From: Paraburkholderia nodosa DSM 21604
Lineage (GTDB): Bacteria; Pseudomonadota; Gammaproteobacteria; Burkholderiales; Burkholderiaceae
Direction: 5' to 3'
Length of the DNA stretch: 64,000 nt
NCBI RefSeq assembly: GCF_000519185.1
Contig: NZ_JAFA01000002.1
Coordinates: 124,001-188,000 of the forward strand
Shown: positions 24,599 through 32,892 of the stretch, in pieces
How the letters are laid out: every line of letters begins with the position of its first letter
Numbering within the stretch: the stretch's first letter is position 1
Notes under the pieces: generated by a model
Database searches by the model: none
What the model saw: only the letters and a program-made list of their open reading frames with translations
Told to the model about the DNA's origin: nothing
Position numbers and translations under genes: made by a program

Positions 24599-26161
24599 TC
24601 AGTGTCCGCCAGCGCCTGCCGCGCCCGCGCCACCGCCCTTGACCGGCCGCGTCACCCAGATCAGCGGGATGATGACGACGAAGATCACCGCCGAAATCCA
24701 GAAGATGTCGTTCAACCCCAGCATGGTGGCTTGCGCGTTGAGCGAGGCTTCGTAAAAGGCCGTGGCCTTGGGAATGCCGCCACCCAGCGTCGCATGCAGG
24801 TGCGCGATGGCGCCGGTGAACGCCGGATTCTCCACGCTCGTCTGCTCCGCGAGCCGGGCGTGATGGAGGATCGTGCGGTCGTTCCAGGCGTTGCTCATGA
24901 GCGACGTGCCCACGGCGCCGGCGAAAATGCGCGCGAAGTTGGACAGGCCCGCGGCCGCCGGAATCTCGTCGGGCCGCAGACCCGACAGGATGATGCCGGT
25001 GAGCGGCGTGAAGAACAGCGCCGTGGGAATGCCTTGCAGCAGCGTCGGCAAAATCAGCGTCCAGGCGTCCACGCCGGTCGTGTAGTTCGAGCGCATGAAG
25101 AACACGGCGGCGAAGCCAACGAACGCGAGGGTGGCGAGCACCCGCAGGTCGGAGCGCGGCATGAGCTTGCCCATCACGGGGGCGAGGATCACGGCGAAGA
25201 TCCCCAGCGGCGCGGTGACGAGCCCCGCATCTACCGCGCGGTAGCCGAGAAAGCCCTGGATCCACTGCGGCAGGATCACGAGGTTTGCAAAGAAGATCGC
25301 ATACGCGACCGAAATCGCAATCGTGCCGCCGAGGAAGTTGCGTTGGGCGAACAGCCGCAGGTTGACGATCGGCTTTTCCTCAGTCAATTCCCAGATCAGG
25401 AAGAACACGAAGCTGACCGCGGCGACGATCGTGAGCACCCAGATGACCGGCGAGCTGAACCAGTCGAGGTCCTTGCCCTTGTCGAGCATGATCTGCAGCG
25501 GCGCGACCCACGCGATGAGCGAAATCAGCCCGACCTTGTCGATGGGCAGTTTGCGTGCCGGCGTCTCGCGGTCGCGGTAGATCGCCCAGATCGCGCCGGC
25601 CGCGAACAGACCGACCGGCACGTTGATATAGAAGATCCACGACCAGCTGTAGCTGTCGGTGATCCAGCCGCCGAGCGCCGGACCCGCGATTGGTCCGACG
25701 GTTGCGGTCATCGCCCACAGCGCCAGCGCATTCGAACTCTTTTCCTTGGGGAAGGAGGCGAGCAGCAAGGCTTGCGACAACGGCACCAGCGGCCCCGCCA
25801 CGGCGCCCTGAACGATACGGGCCACCAGCAGCGTCAGCAGGTTCGGCGCCAGACCGCAGGCTGCCGACGAGAGCACGAACAGCAGGATCGCCCAGACGAA
25901 CAGCTTGACCTGGCCCACGCGCTGCGTCAGCCACCCGGTCAACGGAATGGACACCGCATTGGCCGCGGCAAACAGCGTGATGACCCACGTGCCTTCGTCG
26001 ATCGACACGCCGAGGTTGCCGGAGAGCGTGGGAATCGCGACGTTTGCAATCGACGAATCCAGCACGTTCATAAAAGTAGCGAGCGCCACGGCGAAGGTGC
26101 CGAGCGCGAACTTCGCGCCAGTCAGCTGGGGTAGCCCGCCTGGGTTGGTCGATGGATTCAT
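24599..26161 (-). CDS. emrB: EmrB-type DHA2 MFS multidrug exporter
   Basis: A 520-residue, 14-helix MFS pump. Typical EmrB marks are FMNVLDSSIANVAIPTLSGNLGVS after helix 1, WVITLFAAANAVSIPLTGWL, ARIVQGAVAGPLVPLSQ and GPIAGPALGGWI (motif C). The C-terminus is Gly/Ala-rich. It exports hydrophobic or uncoupler-like compounds together with the EmrA adaptor and outer-membrane factor encoded downstream. A weak GAGAG lies before ATG 26161. One marR gene precedes it and another follows, so the pump is bracketed by regulators. Confidence 0.93.
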   Translation of the reverse strand: MNPSTNPGGLPQLTGAKFALGTFAVALATFMNVLDSSIANVAIPTLSGNLGVSIDEGTWVITLFAAANAVSIPLTGWLTQRVGQVKLFVWAILLFVLSSAACGLAPNLLTLLVARIVQGAVAGPLVPLSQALLLASFPKEKSSNALALWAMTATVGPIAGPALGGWITDSYSWSWIFYINVPVGLFAAGAIWAIYRDRETPARKLPIDKVGLISLIAWVAPLQIMLDKGKDLDWFSSPVIWVLTIVAAVSFVFFLIWELTEEKPIVNLRLFAQRNFLGGTIAISVAYAIFFANLVILPQWIQGFLGYRAVDAGLVTAPLGIFAVILAPVMGKLMPRSDLRVLATLAFVGFAAVFFMRSNYTTGVDAWTLILPTLLQGIPTALFFTPLTGIILSGLRPDEIPAAAGLSNFARIFAGAVGTSLMSNAWNDRTILHHARLAEQTSVENPAFTGAIAHLHATLGGGIPKATAFYEASLNAQATMLGLNDIFWISAVIFVVIIPLIWVTRPVKGGGAGAAGAGGH

Positions 26162-26208
26162 GTTAGGTTCTCTCGTCTGGATGCGAATGTCCCGTCAAGC
26201 ACGGGCCG

Positions 26209-26228
26209 TTATCTGACATGTCTGATAA
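26209..26228. promoter_or_regulatory. MarR-type operator, site C (before emrB)
   Basis: TTATCTGACATGTCTGATAA is a 20-bp palindrome with a single mismatched pair. It lies 48 bases upstream of the emrB start, in the gap after the second marR gene. It shares the TATCTGACAT core with the other sites. Confidence 0.65.
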
Positions 26229-26248
26229 TTGGGCAAAAAAAGGCCGCC

Positions 26249-26686
26249 CTAGCCATGGAGCAGTCTGGAAAGCAGTGTGCTCAAGGCGTCGAAGTCGGAC
26301 CTCGAGAAGTGCGAGAGCCGCTCGCTCCAGGCGCCAGGCGCTACGTCTGCGTTGCGGGCCGCGACCGAGTGGCCCTCGCGCGTCAGCGAGACGTCCACGA
26401 GGCGCCGGTCCGTGCCATTGCGCGCGCGCTCCACGAGCCCGCTGGTTTCGAGCTTGTCCAGCACGCGGGTCATCCGGGCGGGGTGGACGCCAAGCAGCTT
26501 CGCCAATGCCGCCGGCGTTTTCGCGCTCCCGCCGGCCAGCGTCAGCAGAATGCCGCGCTCCTGCAGGTTCAGCCCGGCGTCCTTGAGCCCTGCCCTGAGT
26601 TCAGTGGCCATCAGGTGGTGCGCCTGACCGAGCACGAACACCAGCTTCTGCGTGCGCTCGAAATCTTCATTGACGGGATCGTTCAT
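26249..26686 (-). CDS. MarR-family regulator 2 (first gene of the efflux locus)
   Basis: A 145-residue MarR regulator from ATG 26686, with GAGGAGG just upstream. The DNA-binding part is TPAALAKLLGVHPARMTRVLDKLETSGLVERARNGTDRRLVDVSLTREG, and its recognition-helix and wing residues are close to those of the second MarR protein in the locus. It heads the emrB-marR-OMF-emrA set, and its promoter region carries an operator-like site plus an extra half-site, which fits autorepression. Two MarR genes in one efflux operon suggests duplication with changed ligand response. Confidence 0.92.
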   Translation of the reverse strand: MNDPVNEDFERTQKLVFVLGQAHHLMATELRAGLKDAGLNLQERGILLTLAGGSAKTPAALAKLLGVHPARMTRVLDKLETSGLVERARNGTDRRLVDVSLTREGHSVAARNADVAPGAWSERLSHFSRSDFDALSTLLSRLLHG

Positions 26687-26702
26687 CGATTGCCCTCCTC
26701 GA

Positions 26703-26736
26703 TATCTGATGCGGAATATATCTGACATTGCAGATG
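26703..26736. promoter_or_regulatory. MarR-type operator, site D, with extra half-site (before marR 2)
   Basis: TATCTG-ACATTG-CAGATG at 26719-26736 is the same repeat with one mismatch, 33 bases upstream of the start. A further TATCTG half-site lies at 26703-26708, 16 bp away. The position fits a promoter-blocking operator. Confidence 0.6.
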
Positions 26737-26956
26737 TGTGCAAGGAAGTTTCCGCGGCCACAGAGAGACGCGCCGACGCCTCGATCCAGCGCCGGAGCGC
26801 CCTTCAGCAGGCGACGCGATACACCATGTAAAAAGTGATGTGAACAGCAAGCGATAATCGACGTCGTTGCTGGCAGCTATATTGTTTCGGCAGAGACTGG
26901 ATCCGTGAGGTACGGAAGTCCGGAGCAATGCACTCTTTTTTCAGGAGAATCGAAGC

Positions 26957-27379
26957 ATGACTGACAAACCGCTTACGCTGGGCATCGATCATGTCGGGCT
27001 GACCGTGCGCGACCTGAACCTCACCCGTGACTTCTTCGTGAATTGTCTGGGCTGGAAGCAGGTTGGCGAGCGACCCAGTTATCCGGCTGCGTTCGTTTCG
27101 GACGGACACGTCATGTTGACCCTCTGGCAAGTGACCGATCCGGGCCGCCTGGTCGAGTTTGACCGCAAGACCCATGTGGGCCTGCATCATCTTGCCTTGC
27201 GCGTAGGCAGCGAAGAAGCACTCAACGATATCTTCTCGCGCGTGTCCGCCTGGCCGGGCGTGACAATCGAGTTTGCGCCGGAGAACCTGGGCCCGGGGCC
27301 GAAACGCCACACCATGGTGTACGAGCCGGGCGGGATCAGGCTCGAATTCGACCACGATCCGCGCACGCAGGCCTCCTGA
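26957..27379 (+). CDS. VOC-family (glyoxalase/dioxygenase fold) protein
   Basis: A 140-residue protein with two beta-alpha-beta-beta-beta modules. LGIDHVGLTVRDLNLTRDFFVNCLGW begins the first, VGLHHLALRVGSEEALNDIFSRV begins the second, and IRLEF is near the end. His in IDHVG, His in LHHLA and Glu in RLEF are placed as the usual metal ligands. The reaction is not determinable; the superfamily includes glyoxalases, ring-cleavage dioxygenases and resistance proteins. AGGAGA precedes the ATG. It is divergent from the MarR/Emr locus across 270 bases and may share MarR site D as a control element. Confidence 0.88.
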   Translation: MTDKPLTLGIDHVGLTVRDLNLTRDFFVNCLGWKQVGERPSYPAAFVSDGHVMLTLWQVTDPGRLVEFDRKTHVGLHHLALRVGSEEALNDIFSRVSAWPGVTIEFAPENLGPGPKRHTMVYEPGGIRLEFDHDPRTQAS

Positions 27380-27638
27380 GCCTCGCAGCAAGCCGCACGT
27401 GAGCCCACACGCGGCCATGCCGGTCCCATTTAGTCAGTTATCCAAAGTGAAACGGGCGTCATTGGCCTGGCCTGTTTCGCCGCGCGTCATCGCGCCCAAC
27501 TCGCTCTCATTTGTTCCTGTGACTCACAACTGTTTGTCCGCGTCCTGTATTCAAACCGGGGGCATGGATGCGTAAATTGGTCGTCATCGGAGCAGCAAAC
27601 CCGATCAAAAACAGAGTCCAACTTACTTCGAGGTTCAT

Positions 27639-28349
27639 ATGAGTCAATCCCCCAAAGTCGTCGTGATCACTGGCGCATCGCAAGGCATCGGCGCCGAAGC
27701 GGCCAGGGCATTCCGCGCACTCGGCCACAAGGTGGTCGCGACGTCGCGCAACATCAAACAGACTGACGATAGCGATCTCGTCGCAGTGGCCGGCGATATC
27801 GCCGACCCGGCCACGGCTCGCCGTGTCATCGAAACGGCCGTCTCGCGCTTTGGCCGCGTCGATACGCTCGTCAACAACGCGGGCATTTTCATCGCGAAGC
27901 CGTTCACGCAATACACCGCGGAAGACTACGCGGCGATCAAGGGCACCAACCTCGACGGTTTCTTCCACATCACGCAACTCGCGATTGCGGAGATGGAAAA
28001 GCACCAGAGCGGCCACGTCGTCACGATCACGACGACGCTCGTCGATCACGCGATCGACGGCGTGCCGTCGGTGCTGGCCTCGCTGAGCAAGGGCGGTCTC
28101 GCCGCCGCCACGCGCTCGCTGGCGATCGAGTATGCGAAGCGCGGCATTCGCGCCAACGCGGTATCGCCTGGCATCATCAAGTCGCCGATGCACGCGCCCG
28201 AAACCCACGCCGCGCTCGGCGCGCTGCATCCGATGGGGCATATGGGCGAGATGAGCGACATCGTGAACGCCATCCTTTATCTCGACTCGGCGCCCTTCGT
28301 GACGGGCGAAATCCTCCACGTCGACGGCGGCCAGGTCGCCGGCCACTAA
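27639..28349 (+). CDS. SDR-family oxidoreductase lacking the catalytic Tyr
   Basis: A 236-residue short-chain dehydrogenase/reductase fold. The cofactor motif TGASQGIG (residues ~12-19), NNAG and the C-terminal GEILHVDGGQ are normal. In the YxxxK active site, the Lys is found in VLASLSKGGLAA but Ala occupies the Tyr position, and the Ser position reads as a Thr run (ITTTL). Normal SDR chemistry is therefore doubtful. The protein may use another acid, act as a cofactor-bound sensor, or perform different chemistry. A tautomerase gene follows after 90 bases, suggesting a shared pathway for a keto/enol compound. Confidence 0.88.
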   Translation: MSQSPKVVVITGASQGIGAEAARAFRALGHKVVATSRNIKQTDDSDLVAVAGDIADPATARRVIETAVSRFGRVDTLVNNAGIFIAKPFTQYTAEDYAAIKGTNLDGFFHITQLAIAEMEKHQSGHVVTITTTLVDHAIDGVPSVLASLSKGGLAAATRSLAIEYAKRGIRANAVSPGIIKSPMHAPETHAALGALHPMGHMGEMSDIVNAILYLDSAPFVTGEILHVDGGQVAGH

Positions 28350-28387
28350 GGCCCGCTGCGCACTACCGGGCCCCACCGGGCCGACGA

Positions 28388-28410
28388 GGAGCGCCGCTCG
28401 CCGGCGCTCC
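28388..28410 (+). other. Hairpin between SDR and tautomerase genes
   Basis: A perfect 9-bp inverted repeat, GGAGCGCCG and CGGCGCTCC with a five-base loop, lies in the SDR-tautomerase gap. There is no T-tract. It could reduce read-through or protect mRNA ends so that the two genes are expressed at different levels. Confidence 0.45.
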
Positions 28411-28439
28411 CTGCAACGATCACCATCAAGGAAAGCGAT

Positions 28440-28673
28440 ATGCCGATCGTCACAATTCAGGTTACACGCGAGGGCACACGGCCCGGCGCGGATTCCGTCA
28501 CGGCGGAAGAAAAGGCCCAGCTAATCAAGGGCGTGAGCCAGCTCATGCTCGACGTGCTGAACAAGCCGCTGGAGGCGACCTTCGTCGTCATCGAAGAAGT
28601 GCCAACGGAAAACTGGGGATGGGGCGGCCTGCCTACCGACGTCTATCGAAGACAGAAGGGACTCATCAAGTGA
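28440..28673 (+). CDS. 4-oxalocrotonate tautomerase-family protein
   Basis: A 77-residue tautomerase. After Met removal the chain starts with Pro1 (PIVTIQVTREG), the catalytic base of the superfamily. IEEVPTENWGWGG near residue 52 is the typical conserved segment of this subgroup. Such enzymes interconvert keto and enol forms, and some members have dehalogenase or hydratase activity. It lies after the SDR on the same strand and ends just before a terminator, so the two form a short operon. Substrate is unknown. Confidence 0.92.
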   Translation: MPIVTIQVTREGTRPGADSVTAEEKAQLIKGVSQLMLDVLNKPLEATFVVIEEVPTENWGWGGLPTDVYRRQKGLIK

Positions 28674-28682
28674 ACGCGCGCG

Positions 28683-28704
28683 GCCCGCTCGAGAGCGGGC
28701 TTTT
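28683..28704 (+). terminator. Rho-independent terminator after tautomerase gene
   Basis: GCCCGCTC (28683-28690) and GAGCGGGC (28693-28700) form a strong stem followed directly by TTTT. It ends the SDR-tautomerase transcript ten bases after the stop codon. Confidence 0.75.
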
Positions 28705-28758
28705 GCGCAATTGCACCGGTTGCATCGTGGCGCCATCAATCTTCATCTGAGGCCTCGC

Positions 28759-29274
28759 ATGAACACGGACGAAGGACTTCGAACACGCTCGCGCAATCGC
28801 GCCGCGAACGCGGGCGCAGCGGCGGGCAACAAACACGCCTCGCGCCCGGACCCATGGGAGCAGACACTCCTGCTGCTCGACAGGCTGTGCGCGACGGAAC
28901 CCCGCGCACAGACCCCGAGCCCCGCTGATCTCGCACCCGGCCCGCGCATCGCCGAGCCGCGCCGCTACGACGGAAGATGCCGCAAAAGCCGCAATATCCG
29001 CAAAGGGCGCGATGCGACAGGCGAGGCGCCCTGCGCGGCCGTCGTCACGCTCCTCGACCGCCTCTCCCCCCGAACCGTTGCGTTGCGCTGGTGCTCCGCC
29101 TCATGCCACTACGGCTATCAGATCTGGGTCTGCGCAAAGGCACGCCGGGCCGGCGTGTGCGCAGTGAGCGGCAAAGCGATCCTTCGCGGCGATATCATCT
29201 ACCGGCCCTATACCCGCACGCCTGTCCTTCCCGTGAACGTGAACGCCATGATTCATCTTGCTGCTTTGGCTTGA
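28759..29274 (+). CDS. DUF3331 domain protein
   Basis: A 171-residue protein of unknown function from ATG 28759, with GAGG upstream. The N-terminal half is Arg/Ala-rich and low in complexity. The C-terminal half (VVTLLDRLSPRTVALRWCSASCHYGYQIWVCAKARRAGVCAVSGKAILRGDIIYRP) matches the DUF3331 pattern found mainly in Burkholderia-group genomes, with three to four conserved Cys that could bind a metal. It lies alone between a terminator and the DJ-1/Hsp31-like gene. No function is known. Confidence 0.82.
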   Translation: MNTDEGLRTRSRNRAANAGAAAGNKHASRPDPWEQTLLLLDRLCATEPRAQTPSPADLAPGPRIAEPRRYDGRCRKSRNIRKGRDATGEAPCAAVVTLLDRLSPRTVALRWCSASCHYGYQIWVCAKARRAGVCAVSGKAILRGDIIYRPYTRTPVLPVNVNAMIHLAALA

Positions 29275-29366
29275 TGGCAGTTCAGTAGTCTGATTCGGCA
29301 CGCCAGCGGCGTTGACCGGAATTCTCTGCAACCTGAAGTTGTGCAAACGCATTCAAGGAGAACTTC

Positions 29367-30053
29367 ATGAAGATTCTGATGGTTTTGACTTCGCACGACG
29401 AACTGGGCAATACGGGACGCAAGACCGGGTTCTGGCTCGAGGAACTCGCCGCGCCGTACTACGTGTTCAAGGACGCCGGCGTGCAGATCGTGCTCGCGTC
29501 GCCCAAGGGCGGCAAACCTCCGCTAGATCCCAAGAGCAACGAGCCGGACTTTCAGACCGACCTGACACGTCGCTTCGAAGCCGACCCGGCCGCGTTGGCG
29601 GATCTGGGCAACACGGCGAAGCTCAAGGACGTCGCCCATGACGAATTCGACGCCGTCTTCTACCCCGGCGGCCACGGTCCGATGTGGGATCTCGCAGAAG
29701 ACCCGGACTCCATCGGCCTGATCGAGCGCACGATCGCAGCCGGCAAGCCCGTCGATCTCGTCTGCCACGCGCCGGGGGTTCTGCGGCACGTGAAGGGTCC
29801 CGATGGCAAGCCGCTCGTCAACGGCAAGTCGGTCACGGGCTTTACGAATAGCGAAGAAGAAGCGGTTGGCCTGAGCAAGGTGGTCCCGTTCCTCGTTGAA
29901 GACGAACTCAAGGCGAAGGGCGGCAACTATTCGAAGGGCCCCGACTGGCAGCCGTATGTGCTCGAAGACGGGCTGCTGCTCACCGGCCAGAATCCCGCGT
30001 CGTCGGGGCCGGCCGCCAAGGCATTGCTGGAGATGTTGAGCAAGCGTCACTGA
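29367..30053 (+). CDS. DJ-1/PfpI-family class I amidotransferase-like protein (Hsp31-like)
   Basis: A 228-residue protein of the DJ-1/Hsp31 group. It has GFWLEELAAPYYVFKDAG with the conserved Glu near residue 25, the oxyanion stretch YPGGHGPMWDL, and the nucleophile elbow LVCHAPGVL with Cys133-His134. Related proteins act as glutathione-independent glyoxalases or holdase chaperones that deal with methylglyoxal damage. Which role applies here cannot be read from sequence. AAGGAGAA sits ten bases before the ATG. It appears to be monocistronic. Confidence 0.9.
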   Translation: MKILMVLTSHDELGNTGRKTGFWLEELAAPYYVFKDAGVQIVLASPKGGKPPLDPKSNEPDFQTDLTRRFEADPAALADLGNTAKLKDVAHDEFDAVFYPGGHGPMWDLAEDPDSIGLIERTIAAGKPVDLVCHAPGVLRHVKGPDGKPLVNGKSVTGFTNSEEEAVGLSKVVPFLVEDELKAKGGNYSKGPDWQPYVLEDGLLLTGQNPASSGPAAKALLEMLSKRH

Positions 30054-30110
30054 GTTCTGCCCTCGCGCCGGAAAATGGCGGCTGCCCGGCGTGGGCGCCG
30101 CCCCGACTCA

Positions 30111-30590
30111 TCACGGCAAATCGTCATCGCCGGAGCGTTGCAATACCGGGTCGCGAAATGCCCGATAGACCACGAATGCCATCCACAACGCCAGCACGCC
30201 GAAGCTCCACCACCGCAGGAATATTCCCCATCCCCAGATGAGCGTACCGAACGCCGAAAGCGTCAGTCCACGCCTGGCCGCGAGTACCTCGCTCATTGCG
30301 TGACGAGGCTTGAATCCGGCATCCTGATTTGCGTGGGCGACCACCAGATCCGTCACGGTATGCTCGAGATAGCGGCGCGACGCCAGCAAAAGGCCCGTGA
30401 TGGTGATGACCGATCCGGACCGCTCGAACAGGTCCCAACGTGTTGAAGCCTGTGCGAGGTAGGCGCATATAATCGCCGGCGAAACCGCCAGCGCGATCAT
30501 GGCGATGCTGCGAAAAATATAGCCCCACGGCGTCCGCAGGGTGTCCTCGCACAGGCAGCGCACAGCGCAGCGAAACGGCTCCTTACTCAC
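30111..30590 (-). CDS. Small inner-membrane protein of unknown function
   Basis: A 159-residue protein I do not recognise as a named family. Three or so hydrophobic segments are visible: residues ~27-46 (SIAMIALAVSPAIICAYLA), ~58-72, and a longer one at ~112-143. A charged stretch, ASRRYLEHTVTDLVVAHANQDAGFKPRH, lies between the second and third. The N-terminus has two Cys. Its start overlaps the patatin stop by four bases, so it is the third gene of the adc-patatin operon and may support lipid or polyhydroxybutyrate turnover at the membrane. Confidence 0.75.
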   Translation of the reverse strand: MSKEPFRCAVRCLCEDTLRTPWGYIFRSIAMIALAVSPAIICAYLAQASTRWDLFERSGSVITITGLLLASRRYLEHTVTDLVVAHANQDAGFKPRHAMSEVLAARRGLTLSAFGTLIWGWGIFLRWWSFGVLALWMAFVVYRAFRDPVLQRSGDDDLP

Positions 30591-31870
30591 GATACGCCCT
30601 CTCCAGCCGGTTCGCGGGCTTCGATCGCCAGCTCGCCGTCGGCGATTTTCCGTTCTTCCTCGAGCGGCAGGATGAGCGCCTCACGATCATCCTGCGGCAC
30701 GGAACCGGGCAAGCGATGCACGTCGTGCGTCACGAAACCCTGCTCGCGGCTCGGCACGTCGAACCACTCGCGATGAGAAAACGAATCACGAATGTCTTCG
30801 AGGCCGCTGTCCCAATGCTCCCGCATCGTGTCGACGCTGAATTCGTAGTCCTTATAATGTCCTTCATAAGGCTTGTTCTTGTAGATGAGGTGCACCACAT
30901 TGATCGCGCTGCCGTCGGCCGCCTCTTCGGCGAGGCGAAACAGCGGATCGGTCCTGCGCACATCGGCGGGAATGTGCGCGAGCAACTCCTTGATGAATCG
31001 GGCGTGCTTCTGACGATCCGCCAGCATGCTAGTCACCGCGCGTGTGCGGCTCGAATACTGGATGTCCTTGGCGCGCGCGGAGATATCGAAGAAGTCGCCA
31101 GGCGCATTGCCGCGCGCGCTCCAGAGATCGACCTGAAACACCAGCGCATCCTTATGGTCCGCATCGCGCAGCACCTCGGTCAACGGCGTATTCGACACGA
31201 GCCCGCCGTCCCAGTAATACTCGCCGTCGATCTCGACCGCCGGAAAGCCGGGCGGCAACGCCCCGGATGCCATGAAATGCTCGGGCTTCAAACGCATCTT
31301 CGTGTTGTCGAAGTACACCAGGTTGCCGGTCCGCACGTTCACCGCCCCCACCGAAACACGGACGTCGCCGTCGTTGATGCGGTCGAAGTCGGCGAACTCG
31401 AGCAGCGTCTCCTTCAACGCGGCCGTATCGTAGTAGCTGACCACGTTGGGGTTTTGCTTGTCGAGCCCGGCTACCGGCAACGGCACGCGCGGCGAGAAAA
31501 ACCCCGGCTGGCCCTCGGTCAGGGCGCGTGCGGCCGCCCACCCACTCGCCCACTTGCGCGTGAAATCGTGCATGCCGAACATGGGCGGCATCCAGGCACC
31601 CAGACCACCGACCCAGTCGCGTGGATGGCAGATCCGGTTCCAGAATCCATGCAACGCCGCCACGCGGTTTTCCGGCGCATTGCCAGCGATGATGGCGGTA
31701 TTGAGCGCGCCGATCGAAATGCCGGAGATCGTGCCCGGATGCACACCCATCTCGGCCAGGCCTTCGTACACGCCGGCCTGGTACGAGCCGAGCGCGCCAC
31801 CGCCCTGAAGCACCAGAGCGACTTCGTCGTAGTGCGGCAGCACGAACGCCACTTTGTTGTGCAAAGACAT
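30587..31870 (-). CDS. Patatin-like phospholipase
   Basis: A 427-residue patatin-fold hydrolase. The oxyanion loop QGGGALGSYQAG (residues ~22-33), the nucleophile motif GISIG with Ser52, and the dyad Asp in WDGGLVSNTPL are all present. The C-terminal ~150 residues are charged and helical. It is predicted to cleave acyl esters of membrane lipids or storage granules. It lies between acetoacetate decarboxylase and a membrane protein in one operon. From general knowledge, adc-patatin pairing is common in this group and often includes 3-hydroxybutyrate dehydrogenase, which points to polyhydroxybutyrate or acetoacetate metabolism. No bdhA is seen here. Confidence 0.9.
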   Translation of the reverse strand: MSLHNKVAFVLPHYDEVALVLQGGGALGSYQAGVYEGLAEMGVHPGTISGISIGALNTAIIAGNAPENRVAALHGFWNRICHPRDWVGGLGAWMPPMFGMHDFTRKWASGWAAARALTEGQPGFFSPRVPLPVAGLDKQNPNVVSYYDTAALKETLLEFADFDRINDGDVRVSVGAVNVRTGNLVYFDNTKMRLKPEHFMASGALPPGFPAVEIDGEYYWDGGLVSNTPLTEVLRDADHKDALVFQVDLWSARGNAPGDFFDISARAKDIQYSSRTRAVTSMLADRQKHARFIKELLAHIPADVRRTDPLFRLAEEAADGSAINVVHLIYKNKPYEGHYKDYEFSVDTMREHWDSGLEDIRDSFSHREWFDVPSREQGFVTHDVHRLPGSVPQDDREALILPLEEERKIADGELAIEAREPAGEGVS

Positions 31871-31901
31871 GTTGCTTCCCTTCGCGTAAATCCACGCAAA
31901 C

Positions 31902-32690
31902 TTATTCGTTGACCGCGAGCTTCACGGTTTCGCTGTGAGCCAGATAGTCGAGCGCAACCTCGCCGATATCCAGCGTGAGATTGGCGATCAGATGCCGCGC
32001 GCCGACCACCCGCTTCACCGGCAGATCGGCCACGGGCGCCAGCGCATGCGGATGAAATTCGAGCGCCGCCGGACCGCTCCACGCCCCGAGCACGCTCACG
32101 TCGCGCAAGTAAAAGCGCACGAGTTCGCAGACGCGCGGCGAACCGTCAACGTGCGGGATCACCTTGAGCAGATAATTCGGCGTCTCTGCAAGCTTCCTGC
32201 GTTCGGCCTCGATATCGAGCGGCACATGCTTGTAGCCCATCGTGCCGGTTGCGACGCGTTGGGTGCCGTAGTCGAGCGTGCCGAGCAGCGTGTCGTTGCC
32301 ATCGATGCTCAAGGTCGGTCTCGCCAGCTTCTTCGGAAAGCCCCAGATTTCCCGGCCACCGGCAATCGGGCCTTCGTCGTCGAGGTACATCGAATGCGTG
32401 TAGTTGCCGAGGCGCCCTTCCTGATCGCGCACCGTAATGACCTGACCGGTTTCCGTGTAGTCACCGAAGCCCGACGAATCCGGCATACGAATAAATTCGT
32501 AGTGCACAAGATTGTTTTCCGGGCGCAAGGGCTCCGGCACGATGGCTTTCAGCGCATCGAAATCGGTCTCGTAGGTAATGATGAAATATTCCCGGTTGAT
32601 AAAGCGGTACGGCGGCCGGGGATAGGCGGGGTTGTGGACAGGCATCGCAAAGGCGTCTTTGCGAATCGAAGCCAGATTCAGGCGGGTCAT
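31902..32690 (-). CDS. adc: Acetoacetate decarboxylase
   Basis: A 262-residue enzyme from ATG 32690 that converts acetoacetate to acetone and CO2 through a lysine Schiff base. The active-site region is [15 protein letters not shown], with the Lys120-Lys121 pair placed as in clostridial Adc, and the Arg/Glu residues around [12 protein letters not shown] are conserved. Length matches the family. The next gene, a patatin, follows after 31 bases. The role is probably removal of acetoacetate from polyhydroxybutyrate or fatty acid breakdown. Confidence 0.92.
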   Translation of the reverse strand: MTRLNLASIRKDAFAMPVHNPAYPRPPYRFINREYFIITYETDFDALKAIVPEPLRPENNLVHYEFIRMPDSSGFGDYTETGQVITVRDQEGRLGNYTHSMYLDDEGPIAGGREIWGFPKKLARPTLSIDGNDTLLGTLDYGTQRVATGTMGYKHVPLDIEAERRKLAETPNYLLKVIPHVDGSPRVCELVRFYLRDVSVLGAWSGPAALEFHPHALAPVADLPVKRVVGARHLIANLTLDIGEVALDYLAHSETVKLAVNE

Positions 32691-32892
32691 GACGTTCTCT
32701 CTTAGAGATTGAGTTGCACCGCAGCAGATGCTACGCACTCACGAATCACGAGAGAATCCGTCGATATCAGGAATCTATCTTCCACATATCGGGAAGGTAT
32801 TGCGGTGAGGGAAACGGAGAAGAGGCCGCCGGCAATCCCGCCGGCAAGCCTCTTGCCATTTCATTGCCATTCGCGAACGCCAGGCGCGCCGC

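Noticed and set aside
24486..25265. Extension of the marR 1 frame into emrB, suggesting a fusion
   Set aside because: The upstream part is an out-of-frame reading of emrB, and marR has its own GGAGG and ATG at 24485.
28388..28410. Rho-independent terminator between SDR and tautomerase
   Set aside because: The hairpin has no T-tract and a better terminator follows the tautomerase gene, so it is listed only as a hairpin.
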